DNA from: Albifimbria verrucaria
Lineage: Eukaryota > Ascomycota > Sordariomycetes > Hypocreales > Stachybotryaceae
DNA: 64,000 nucleotides
Assembly (NCBI GenBank): GCA_020081605.1
Contig: JAHREC010000013.1
Coordinates: 1,240,001-1,304,000, forward strand
Direction of reading: 5' to 3'
Of this stretch, positions 1-12,987 are shown piece by piece (position 1 is the first letter of the stretch; each line of letters starts with the position of its first letter). The notes below the pieces were generated by a model. The model saw only the letters and a program-made list of their open reading frames with translations, was not told where the DNA came from and did no database searches. The position numbers were made by a program, and so were the translations under genes.

Positions 1-3000
1 CTTATTCCTAAAAATATAATTTATATTTTATAATCTTTTTAATTTTTAAGTTAAATTAAGTATACTAAAGGTATTTTCATTAATATTTTTAGGTTTATAA
101 GTTTATTAAATATAAATAAATTTAACCTTCTTCAGTGTATTTTCTTAGAATTTATTCTATACTAAATCGTCTTCGTAAATTAAGTATATTTTTATTATTT
201 AATATTTTTAGTTAATGTAAATAAGCTTCTTTTTAAATTTCTTTTTGAATATTGTTAATACTTTAATTCTTATAAATATAATCTATATTATTGTACTTAA
301 TAAGTAATTTATAAAATTATACTTTATTTTCATTAATATTATATTTATTAATCTTTTATTTTATATTTATTTATTTATTTTATATTCATTTATTTATTTT
401 ATTTATTAATTTCTCTTAGACTTATATATATTATTTAGAATTATTTAAATAGAAAATTATTTTATTCTTTTCTTTTAATATATTTTATAACATACTTTTT
501 TAAATTATTATATAATATATTTTTATTTGAATATCTATATAAATATTTTATATGAAATATAATAAAAGAACCTTAAGCTATAAATAATATATATATATTA
601 AGAATACTATAAAGTTTTGTTCTTTAACTAAATTAATTATTTATTATTTATTTATTTAATTAGGAAGTATTTAATTTTATTTATTTTTTCAAAGATAATA
701 AAGATATTTATATTATATATATAAAGCTTAATTAATAATTTTATATTATTTATTACATCTATATATTTTTATATTTTTATATTTTTATTTTCTTTATTTT
801 TAGGATATATTATATATTGAATATAGCTTTAAAAATAAATATTATTTTATTTTAAACTTTATTTTATCATTTTCTTTTAATTAATCTATAAGAAATATTT
901 GAAATATTAATCTTTTATTAATCTATTTATATAATTTTAAGATTTAAATTATTATATTTTAAATAAATCTTAGATTTTTAATACTACTTTATAAATTATT
1001 TCAATCTTAAATAAGCCAATATAAATATTCAAAAGATTTTTATAGTATAGATTAAAATTAGAATTAATTTTATTCTATTTATCTACTTAAAATTAATTTC
1101 TTTATAAAGGTTATATTTTAAAATAATTATTTTATATTATTTAATTAAGCTTTTAGATTTTATAAGGTTTTTATTTTTTTATTAAAACTATTCTCTATAT
1201 AAAGAATATATATCTCAAATATTTTAAGCTAATTTAATAAACTCCCTTAGGATTCTTTTGATTAAATATTTAAGCCTTGTATTTTATTAAAAGATTTAAT
1301 ATTACATTTAAGGAATTTAAATATAATATATTATTTTAATATTAATATATTTAAATATTATTTAAGGCTTATTAAATTAAAGGAATAGTTATTTTCCTAA
1401 GAAACTTAAATTTAATTTTTTTATTCTTTTTGAATAATTAATAATCATTTATATAATAGCCTTTTTTAATATAATTATAATATAAAAATTCTTTTTTAGC
1501 TTTTTAAATTACCTTAAATTCTATAAGCTTTATATAAACTCTATAAACTATTCCCCTTTCTTAATTTCTTTTTTAAGTATAAGGGTTTACTATTTTAGCT
1601 TTTTATATTAAAGCTCATATTAATAAAAATAATAATTATTTAAAATTATTATAATAATATACTTTATTAAGATATTAAGCCATTCTACTTTATAAAATTT
1701 AGCTTAATAATTTTTTCAAGCTTATTTTAAAATAAATTTATTAAAATATTATTATCCTATCTAAGGAATCCTCTTTAGTAATTTAAATAAAGAGTATATA
1801 TGAAAATAAAATAAATTGAATAATTCTATTTAATCTTTTATTTTATTCTATTATTTTATGGTTTTTCAAAACTATTTATATATACCTATTTTAATATATA
1901 TATAATTCCTAAAAACAATATAAATTCAATTATTATATTTAATAATTATTAGATTATTATAATAATCTTTTATAATAAAGTTAAATTAAAATACTATTTT
2001 TCTTTTAAATTATCTTTATTTATTACGTACCCTTCTTTCTATATTAATAAAAAGCTTAAAGATTAATAAAGTATATTTAATATTTATTTAAAATAATCTT
2101 AATCTTATATATATTTTTAATAAAATTATTTAATAAATTAAGCTTTAATAGAATTCTTAGTTCTTTAATACTTTTCTTCCGAAGTATAAGAATTTTAGCT
2201 TAAAATATTATAAATTGAAGTTAATAATCAAATAATATATACATTAATAATAATTTATTATTACTTATAATAAAAAATTAAGATTATAATAAATAAACCT
2301 ATTTAGCCTAGCTATAAATATTTCTTTAATTAGTAATTATATTATTATTTAAAATAATAAACAATATTATTTTTCAGAATAAAAGCTATTAATATATAAT
2401 AATCTCAGTTATTCTATATTATAAGATAAATATAGAATAAATAAAGTAAAGAGTTTATTATTCTTAAATAAATAAATAAGGCTTATTTTAATTTGAAATA
2501 ATATATTATATTATTAATTAAATTAAATTTTTCTTAAATAATTTTATTAAAAACTAACTTAATAGTTATATATTATTAATAATTAATTATCTTTTAATTA
2601 ATAACTAAAAAAGATTCTTCTTTATATATTTATTTTCTTATCAAGGAATAATTATTTACTTTATTATTCTTAGAACAATATTATTTATTATTATAAAGAA
2701 TAATAATTTAATTATTTATTTTTAATTTTATTGAAAAATTATTTTAATTTATAAATTAAAGCTCTATAATAATCTTTCTTATATTATTATACTATTTATC
2801 TTAAGTATTCTATTTATTATAATACTCCCTTATTATTATTTATTAACCTAATATTATATATTAATCTATTCTATATATTTTTTTATTATTCTATAATATA
2901 TATTTCTTAGATTTTTTCTTATATATAAGGAATTCCTATTTATATAACTCCCTATAATATATATAGGCTTCTATACCTTTTATAGCTAAGTGAAGAGTAA

Positions 3001-5609
3001 AGTATATAATCCTTATTTATTCTATAGATATTATATTAGTTTATATTAATATAGATTATAATAAAAATAATAATAATTATAATATAAGAATATATAATTT
3101 ATAATTATTATAAATATTATAAATATTATAAATATTATATTTTATTTATATTTATATAATAATTATAAAATTACTTAATTTTTATCTTTTTAATTTAAAA
3201 TTTTAATTTTCAATTTATAATATATTTATTCTTTTATTTTATGAGTTTTATATATATTATATTTTATTTAAATTAGCGTTCTATATATATATTAAATATA
3301 TAACTTATTAAATACTTCAAGATTACTATAGTATTAATATACTTGTCAATTATTATTATATTTAAGATTTATATTATATTTATCTTATAATAAATATAAA
3401 TTATTATTTTTTAAACTTAAATTTTATAATATATTAATTATAAAAATAAATAATCTTATATAATAATTTATTACTTAAATATTCTATGATAATATTATTT
3501 ATTTTTAAGATTTGTTACTTTATATATATATTAATTTTTATAAATAATATTAATATAATTTTAATTTTAAAAATTATATAAAGTATTAATTTAAGGCTTA
3601 TTTTATATACTTTCTACTTTAATATTAATATTTTTATATTTTAATACTAGAAACTTTTTTTTCATATATACCATTTTTATTTATTATATTAAATTATAAT
3701 TTATATTATATAGTTTTATTAAATAAATTTAATATTATATAAAGCTAGAATATTTGAAAATTATATAATAAATAATTATATTCTTATATAAAAGATAACT
3801 ATATTTTATTAAGCTTCTATATAAACAATTATTTATTATTTTAATACTATAAATAAATTCTTTTCAAGTATTATAATTATATATATAAATATAAATATTT
3901 TTATTTTTATTTAAATACTATATTTATTCTTAATTGTATCTTCTTATTTATATAAACTTATTTAATATATTCTTATAAGTTTTATTATATAAAATATGAT
4001 CTCTTAATATAAGCTTATAATATAATTATTATATTATTTCTATTGATATAATAATTATAGATTTTACACATTTTCTATTATTATAATTTAAATATAAATA
4101 TATTAATTTGAAACTTTTTTATTAATTAACTCTTTAAGATATTTATAATAAAAGTTGTTATTACTTTATACTATTTACTTGAAATATATATAAAGAAAGA
4201 AATTATAAAATATCTTTTTATATAATTTTTAATTTTAATTTAATTTAATGTATAAAAAGACTTTAAATTTATCATTTAAAGCTTATTATAAACCTTAAAA
4301 TTATATATTTAGATATTATTCTTCGATTAAATTTTAAAAGCTTATAAAATATATTATTAAACTTTATATTCTAATTTAATTCTTAGATTAATTAATGTAT
4401 TTATTAATCTATATTCCATTTAATATCTTAAGATATTATCTTAAAGTTTATTTATATTTTAAAATATTATATAATTTGTATATAAATAAATAGCATTTGA
4501 ATAGTTATGAGATATTATTTCTATCTTTAAATATATATAATAAGAATAAAAACACTTTAATAAAATATAAATGAATTTTTTCATTGTTTAATTTATAGTA
4601 TTATATATTCTATTAGCATATTTTCTACATTATTTAAGGCTATTTTAAGAAAAATAATATTATTTTCTGGAGCTTCTGAACTTTTAAATATAAACCTGTG
4701 AGGTATTTTAATAAGTTTATATTACTAAATAAGCTTTCAAATAAAAACTTCAATTACTAATTTTATTTTTATATAAAAATTAAAAAGAAAAACTATTTTA
4801 ATTTTAGAATATATAAGTTTAAAAATGAACATTTATCTATATTATATTTAATATTATTTGCTTTTATAGCTATAATCTTTATAATATTCTTTTATTTAAA
4901 TACATTTGAATTATTGACTTTATTAAAAAAATAATATTTTATTAATAATCATAATTAGTATTATTAAAGTTTTTAGTTATATAATTATAATATATTTAAT
5001 TATTTTAAGACTTTATCTATTTATAATTCTAAGATTCTTAATTATTTAATTATATAATAGAAAAAGATTAGTTTTTATTAGATTATTTAACTTTTATCTT
5101 TTTAGGGTATTTATATAAATTATATAATATAAAGTATCTTTAGTATTATTCAATAATTTAAATATTTATAATATAGCTTATTTTAATTATTTAAACTATA
5201 TATATATATATATTATATTAGCTTAATATTAGCTATATTTATTATATAAATTTTAAGTTCTTAGGCTTATAAAGTTACTTATAAGCTTTTAGGATTATTA
5301 TAAGATTATAATAGAGTATTAATATTATATAGTTTCCACTATTAATGATTTATAGTATATTATAAAGTAGTTTTCTTTTAGTTTTAAAATGTTTATAAAT
5401 TAAAAAGCATATTATTCAGGTGTTATTGATAACTAATAATTAATAAATCTTATATAATTAAGTAAGTAAGTATAATATAAAACTTATAATAATGATTATA
5501 TAAATAAATTCTTTAATATTTTTATTAAGTTAATAGATATATATATATATATATTTTATTTAAGTGTTTTATAAATTAAATAAAAGAATTATAATATTTA
5601 AGTATAGTA

Positions 5610-5860
5610 ATTATTATGTCGAGAGATTTAAGTAGAGATAATATAAAATATATTATAGAGTACTTATATTTATATTATAAAATTCAAGCTTATAGGCTTT
5701 AACCTTTATTTATAAGCCTTTAGTTTAACTTTAAGAGATTATTAAGATTATATAATCTAAATTATGAATTATATACTCTATAATATAAATAATATACTCT
5801 ATAATATAAATTATATACTCGATATTATAAAGTAGATTATATAATTCTATAGTATTTATT
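5610..5860. repeat. Degraded copy of the 38.0-kb repeat family
   Basis: This stretch shares a recognisable order of motifs with 38,030-38,220 in the same orientation: a GAGATAATATAAAATATATT-like start, a TTATAAGCCTTTA core near 5,707-5,722, then repeated TATACTCTATAAT-like units. The match is imperfect, with differences that are mostly transitions, as expected for two RIP-mutated copies. The unit TATACTCTATAATATAAA recurs two to three times between 5,770 and 5,820. The right inverted terminus is much weaker here than in the 38-kb copy. Confidence 0.55.
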
Positions 5861-6584
5861 ATCTCTTTTATTTAATAATATCTATAATTAATAATTATAT
5901 TATATTATATATATATATATATAAATTAAATTATAATAAATTATATATATTAATACATAGTTATAGGATTTATATTTTAAGCGTTGGATATAAATAATAT
6001 ATTATTAAATTATTTTTAAATAGTTTTATATTTAAATTATTCTTTTATATTTACTAGATTTCTTAATACTATATTAATATTTTTAATATTAATAAGGTAT
6101 TATAATATAATAGATTATATAATAAATACTTTATTATAGTTATATAAGTATAATTTTAATTATATTTTTATATATAATATACCTTTTCTTTGAAACCTTT
6201 TAATTTTTAATTTTTTATTTTTTTATTATATAAATTTACATCTTTTAAGTATTATGTTATATTTTTAGACTATTACATATTTGTTTATTTATAGTATTTA
6301 TTTAATGTTAAATATACCTTTAAATTTATAATCTTTTTTAAATAATATTTATTATATAAATTTCTAATATATAATAGAATAAGTTTTTATATTCTATAAA
6401 AAGAATAAATATTTTAAATAATACTATAATATATTATATATATATAAGTAAATAAAATACATATGTTTTTAATTAAATTATTTATAAGTTTAATATATTT
6501 TAATTCATATATTAAAAATAGTAATTTATATTATATATAAGTTCTTTATTATTAATAAATGAATATTCTATATAATAATAAATT

Positions 6585-6760
6585 TGGCACAGCTTAGGCT
6601 GTAAACCACACTCGAAACGAAGATCTCGATGCGGGCACGGACTGGAGCCGCGCCGCAGGCGAATTTACCTAGGCTAAGGTTTTTATCCGTTATACGGTTT
6701 TCCCTTATAGCTTAAGACTATAGATGTACTATATATAGCATAATATGCTATTTAAAGTGT
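6585..6760. other. GC-rich island of unknown origin inside the AT tract
   Basis: About 100 bases of normal composition (roughly 6,585-6,680) sit abruptly between AT-only flanks, followed by about 80 bases of intermediate composition. The island contains intact CpA and CpG steps, so it has escaped RIP, as unique or very short sequence would. It ends in a near-perfect palindrome (TATAGCATAATATGCTAT, about 6,735-6,752). I see no open frame, no tRNA fold and no clear LTR ends. It could be a transposon terminus or a remnant of unique DNA. Confidence 0.5.
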
Positions 6761-8263
6761 ATAATAAATAAATAAATATATAATAATAAATAATTTTCTT
6801 TTAAGATTCTTATTATTTTACTATTCAATTATAATATATAAAACTTATTAATAATTAAATTATTAAATGATTATTTAATAATATATATTAATATCTTATT
6901 GTTATTGTCTTTATATTTATATTTGTTTTAAGGATATTAAATATAATTCATAAGAATAAATATGTAACTATTAATTTTTAAAAATATATTAAAACAAATA
7001 TTTAAACTAATATTATTTTCATAATTTTATTATAATTAATTAATAATAATATAATAATTTCTAATTATATATATTATTTAATATAGATTTATCATTTAAT
7101 GTTTTATATATCTATTCTCTTATACTGTAATAATCATTTTATTATTATAAAAGATTTTTAATTTTAAGAAATATTAATAATTCTTAGGATTAATGTTAAG
7201 AAAATTAAAAAGGATATAATAATTTATTCATTATATATATAAAGTTTATATTATACTAAAGTAATATTGTTTTTATTATTTTTGAAAAATTTATTAATAC
7301 TTTCATTTTATTGCTTATCTATAAAAACATTATATTTTCCATTAATTTAAGTAAAACATTAGAATATATAAATATTAACTTTAAAAAACATTTTTGATTA
7401 TAATCTTAGCTTTGTATATATAATATAATAATTATTATTAAAATAATTAATCTCTATTTTAATTTTATATAATCTCTTAAAATCATTTACAATTATATTA
7501 TATATATATTTAATAATAATTTAAAATATAAATTAAAAAATAATAAGAATTTATTATATATAGTTTTAAAATTAAATATTTTATTTTTAAGTTTTATAAT
7601 TTTTAATTTATTTATATTTTCTTAAAAATTCAATATAAAAGATTATATTTAGAATTACTTTTTTATTATATATAATCTTTTAAAATGAATATATTTTACT
7701 TTATATATAAAAATAAATTTTAAATAATATATAATAAATAACTTATACTTTAATATAATAAAATATAATATTATTTATATTTAGATATATTTTCTTTAAA
7801 CTTTAATTATTTAATTAATATATTATTAAATTATATTATTTTAAAATTTATATTCAATATTTAATATTATTATATACTTTAATATTTTATTATATTTTAT
7901 TCTAGTTTATTATAATTTATTATATTTTATTACAATTTATTATATTTTAATATATTTTATTATAAATTCTTATATTTCATTTTATTTCTCTTTTATTATA
8001 TAAATAATATTTCAATATTCAGTATATAATAAAAGTTTTATTAATTTTCAATTTTAATGTAATTTTGTTTATTTAATTATATATTTATATAAAGTTATTT
8101 ATTTATTATTACTAAAATCTTTTATTTTTTATTTTATTAATAAATATATAAAATTTTTAAATTATAATATAATAATATATTATAGATTACTTAAATAGAT
8201 AGAAATATAATATTAAATATTAATAATAAGAATTAAAGTTTTTAATAAAAATATATTATTAAG

Positions 8264-8838
8264 GAGAAGTGATAGGTGCATTATAGTGTTTTATTAGGTG
8301 CACTGTTTTTACTATGTGCGTTATAACTATGGGGTAAATTCTAGTAAGTATTCAATATTTTCTATATATATATAAAAGAATTAATAATATAAATAAATTT
8401 TTAATAAGTAGATAAAAATAATAATAGAATAATCTATTATATAAATGCTATTTATATTATTTCTTAGATATTTTATAAATTTATTTTCTTATTTGAAATA
8501 AGTTTTAAAAAGGTAAGGATAATATGATACCTTAGTAAGATTATAAATATTTATTTATTTTAGTATAATATAAATTCTAAATAAAACGATAAAAATTAAA
8601 ATTAAAAGTTTAGATTATATATTTATTATAAACCCTATAGTATTTCTTTTTTTTTTTTTTTTTTTGATAGCTATTTTATTAGATTTAATATTAATCTTTG
8701 AATTATTTATCCATTTATAGGGGTTAGTGTCTTCCTTTCTTAAAATAGCTAGAAGAGGTGTTTCATTAGTGAAACTTATAGTGCACCTAACAATTATAGT
8801 GCATCCAGTAAAACACTATCGTGCACCTATCACTTCTC
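8264..8838. mobile_element. Non-autonomous TIR transposon (MITE-like), about 575 bp
   Basis: The ends form long imperfect inverted repeats. The left end starts GAGAAGTGATAGGTGCA, and the right end reads the same on the minus strand. Similarity continues inward for about 40 bases through TATAGTGTTTTA and TGCACT motifs. Flanking octamers are TTATTAAG (8,256-8,263) and TTATTAAA (8,839-8,846), which could be an 8-bp target duplication with one G-to-A change, but the AT background makes this weak. The interior holds a 20-base T run near 8,648-8,667 and no coding frame for a transposase. The right end keeps several CpA steps, so RIP has been light here. An 8-bp duplication would point to the hAT superfamily; the class is inferred only. 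Confidence 0.72.
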
Positions 8839-10191
8839 TTATTAAATAAATAATAAATATAATATATATATAATTTATTATTAAATTAAAATAATATTTA
8901 ATAAAAAATCCTGTTTTTCTTAGCTTTTTATATAAAAGAATTCTTAAGTATATTATATAATTTATATTATAAATAACTCTTTTATAATATAGATATTTAT
9001 ATAAAATATTTTTATAAAACTTATAAATTAAACTTATAATTATGTTAAAAATATATACAATTATATATATTTTATTCATTTAATAGAAGAATAATCAATC
9101 TACTATAATAACATATTAAGTATATTATAATGATTATATATATGATAATAAAGCTAAGAATTAATATATAAATCCTTAATTAACTCTAAATAAGTATATA
9201 GTATAATAAATATATTATAAGATAATTATAAGCTTTTATATATTAATAAAGTCTTAATTTAATTATTTTTATAATATATGTTTTATTTTACTTAATAATA
9301 ATAATATTATTATATTTTATAATACCTTTATTAACCTTAATATTATATTTATAGATATTAGAATAATATTATTATATTAATAAAATCCTTATTTATATTC
9401 TATAATAACTTTTTCTTTATATATAATTATGTTACTTTATATATATTTTTTAAATAATTTTAATAGTATATGAAAAAGCTTATTAATTTTATATTATAGT
9501 TAATTATACTAAATATATATTATCTAATAAAGTATTATAATTTAATTTAAATATGTTAATTAATAGCTTATTATAGAGTTTTATATTTTATTTATATTCT
9601 TATTATTAATTTATTAAAATACTTATATAATAAGGTTAATTAAAATAGGAATATTTATAATAATAATATTTTAGGTAATTATTTTAATAATAATATTATA
9701 AATAAGGTATTTTATAAGTGTTTAATAAATTTAATAATATTATAATAAATAATATGTCTTGTAATATTTATATATGTATAGTTTATAATATTATTTGTTA
9801 TATAATAATTTAAAATTAATTTTTAAGCTTATAAATAATTAATAGTTTTTATTTATAGGATATTTTAATTAATTATATCAATACTTAATAATATTATGGT
9901 TTTTAATAAATAATAAAAGTTATTAAAGATTCTAAATTTTATACTTATTATAGTTTCTTAAATTAAATAATATATATAGATTATTAATTTATTTAATTTT
10001 TATTTTATATAGAATAGCTTTTTATAAATAGCTCTTTAATATATAGGCCCCTAAGAATTATATAAGAATAAAATACTACATATTATTCCTAGGTTATATA
10101 TTAATCTTAAATATGAGAAAATAATAAGTTATTAATATTTATTTTATTTAATATTCTACTAATAATATTTACTTAAATAATTATTGATTTT

Positions 10192-10241
10192 ATTTTATAG
10201 CTATATAATATATAATATTTTATAGCTATATAATATATAAT
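10192..10241. repeat. 25-bp unit repeated twice in tandem
   Basis: Two identical 25-base units (10,192-10,216 and 10,217-10,241) containing TATAGCTATATAATATATAA lie head to tail. They are simple AT-rich sequence inside the RIP tract, and no function is implied. Confidence 0.6.
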
Positions 10242-12284
10242 ATTTTATTTAAATAATAATATTAAGAATATAATATAAAATTAATAACCAGATTTTCTTA
10301 AGCTATTTTTATGTATAATTAAGCATTCTATTATATTAAATATATTTTATTAATATAATATTCTATTTAATTTAATTTTTCTTATTTGAATATTTATATA
10401 AAAATATTATAAAATTAAAAGAAGTTATTTATATTATTTATAAAATATACTTTACTATTCTTATAAATAATTCCTATAAGACTTTTAATTTGTTATTTAA
10501 AATTATAATAGATTGATATAATAAATTATATTAAGTTAGCAATAATAAAATACTTATTAAACTTTAATTTAATTAATTTAAATTTACATTTTTTGAATAC
10601 TTAAATAATATATTTTTAGATATAAAGTATACTTTTATAATTCTATTAAAATATATTTGAAATTAATATTATAATACTATTTTTAATTAGTGTTTAAATA
10701 ATATTTAGAATACTAGGGTTATTATTAAACAATATTTAGTATTAAAGATATAATTAAATCTATTTAGATTAAATTTATTATTAACTTTTTAAAACTTTTT
10801 AAGATTGTAAATATAAATATATATATATATATATATTTATTAATATAAGATATATAATTATAGTAATATATATAAAGAATATATATTAAATTATACTCTA
10901 AAAACCTAATTTAAAGTTTATAATAATTATAAATGATAAAAAATATTAAAATATTATTAATAATTTTTTATTTATTATAATACATTTTTTTAATAAAAAT
11001 AAAGTTTATATTAATAATAAGTTATTAATTTCGTAGATTTATAATTTCATAGAGTATTATTTTAAATTAATTAATTTTATATATATTATAAATATTTATA
11101 ATCTTTAAAAATTATTTCTCTATTTCTTTATATTTAGAATATATCTAAAATATAATAATTATCTTTATATTATTATTATTATTATTTAACTTAATTTTTT
11201 ATTATATTTTCTATATTCATAAAAACTTAATTTATATTTATATAAAGATTAAATTATTAGGAATATATTTTTAAGAGCTTATTAATTATTTTATAAACCT
11301 AAAAAAATATAATATAATATTCTTAATTTATATTATTGACTTAATCTTTTATTTTTTAAATAATAAAATATTAATTATATAAAAGATTTTTTTATAATAC
11401 AAATATAGATAAATAAATTAATTAAGAATATATAATTATAATTATTATAGATTTTATATATTAATAAGTAATTATTATTTATATAATAATTATAATAATA
11501 TAGAACCTATTATATTTAAATTTATATATATAGTATCTTTTAAGTTAATATCTTAAAATACATAGTCTTTTTACTATATATTTATCTACAATATATTATA
11601 TATTTAGTATTATTTTATATAAGATAATTAAAAATACTAATTTAATAATAATAATATTATTATAAAAAAGAATTCTATAAGAGAATAAAAAGTTTTTTAA
11701 ATATATTATATATTCTACACAATACTATTAAAAAGATTATTCTTCTAAATATATTATAAAATATAATATTATTTTCAATTTTTATAATAAGACTATTGAA
11801 AATACTATTAAATATATAATTAAAATTACATTCTTAAATATTAAACAAACTATTTAATATTATATTTAGGATTTTCTTCGTTGTTATTTTATTTAATAAT
11901 ATTTCTCAGAGTTTATAATAAAAACATCTATATTAAAACCCTTAAAAATATCTAATATATTCTTTAACAAATTAATAAGATTAATTATATTATATATAGC
12001 TAAAGTTTATATATCTAAAGTTATTATAAATAAGTTAGTAATATAAAGGGGCTAAATAGATAGTAAGAGAAGCTATATTTATTTAATTAAATATATATAA
12101 TATTAAATAATCTATATAAATATTTTAAAGATATCCTAATTATTAAGAAATGAAAATATAATAATAATCAAATTTATATTATATATAGCTTTTAGTAATT
12201 TATTTTAGTATATAGAATATAATAAATATTTCTATATACTAATATAATATATAAAGTATAATAGGGAATATTACTATAAATACG

Positions 12285-12370
12285 GGGTTTTTATTATAGA
12301 TTTATAGTACACTTATTAATTATAGTATATTGAATAAAATACTATAGTATATTTATTATTGCTTACTTTA
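12285..12370. mobile_element. RIP-mutated relic of the 8.8-kb TIR element end
   Basis: This segment aligns base for base with the right end of the 8,264-8,838 element (8,755-8,842). Positions that differ are mostly C to T or G to A: GTGCAC becomes GTACAC, GTGCATCC becomes GTATATTG, and AAAACACTAT becomes AAAATACTAT. It therefore shows the same sequence before and after RIP. I could not find a matching left end between 11.6 and 12.3 kb, so it may be a truncated copy. Confidence 0.65.
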
Positions 12371-12942
12371 AATAAAACCAAAATTAAATTTCATTATAAA
12401 TGAATTGAATACTATTATTAGAAATTTATTATAATAACTCTTTAATAAACTTAAAAATAATATATTATTTATTTCTAAGATTATATAATTAAAATAATAT
12501 TTTCTTTAATATAACGCTATTTTTATTATAATATTAATTGCCTTTATAATATATATTTATAAGTTTAAGTATTTATTTTAAATTATATTATATTTAAGTA
12601 TTTAAATAATAATTCATAAAATCGTTAAAAGTTATTTTATGAGAAGGGATTTAATCTATATATACTATAATTTAATACTTACCCACCACTTTAATACTAT
12701 AATATAGGCTAAGCACAAATTCTTAGCTTTTTCTTGATTTTAAAAAGAATCTTTAGAATATTTATTAAATTAAGTTATTAATATAAGTATTTAAATCCTT
12801 TTATATAATATAATATTATTAATTTAATCATTTATTAAGCTAATTTATTATTCTTAATTTTCTTAGAGACTAGCTTATTTTATAATTAATTAATAATAAG
12901 CCTTTTTAATGATAAATCAATAAGATTATAATATAAACTCTT

Positions 12943-12987
12943 ATTATTATATAATATATTATTATATAATATATTATTATATAATAT
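12943..12987. repeat. 15-bp unit repeated three times in tandem
   Basis: Three identical copies of ATTATTATATAATAT lie head to tail. This is AT-only microsatellite-like sequence in the RIP tract. Confidence 0.6.

Noticed and set aside
8816..9079. 87-codon open frame on the minus strand in the AT tract
   Set aside because: It overlaps the TIR-element end, and its Ile/Tyr/Asn composition just reflects AT-only DNA. There is no domain or expression signal.
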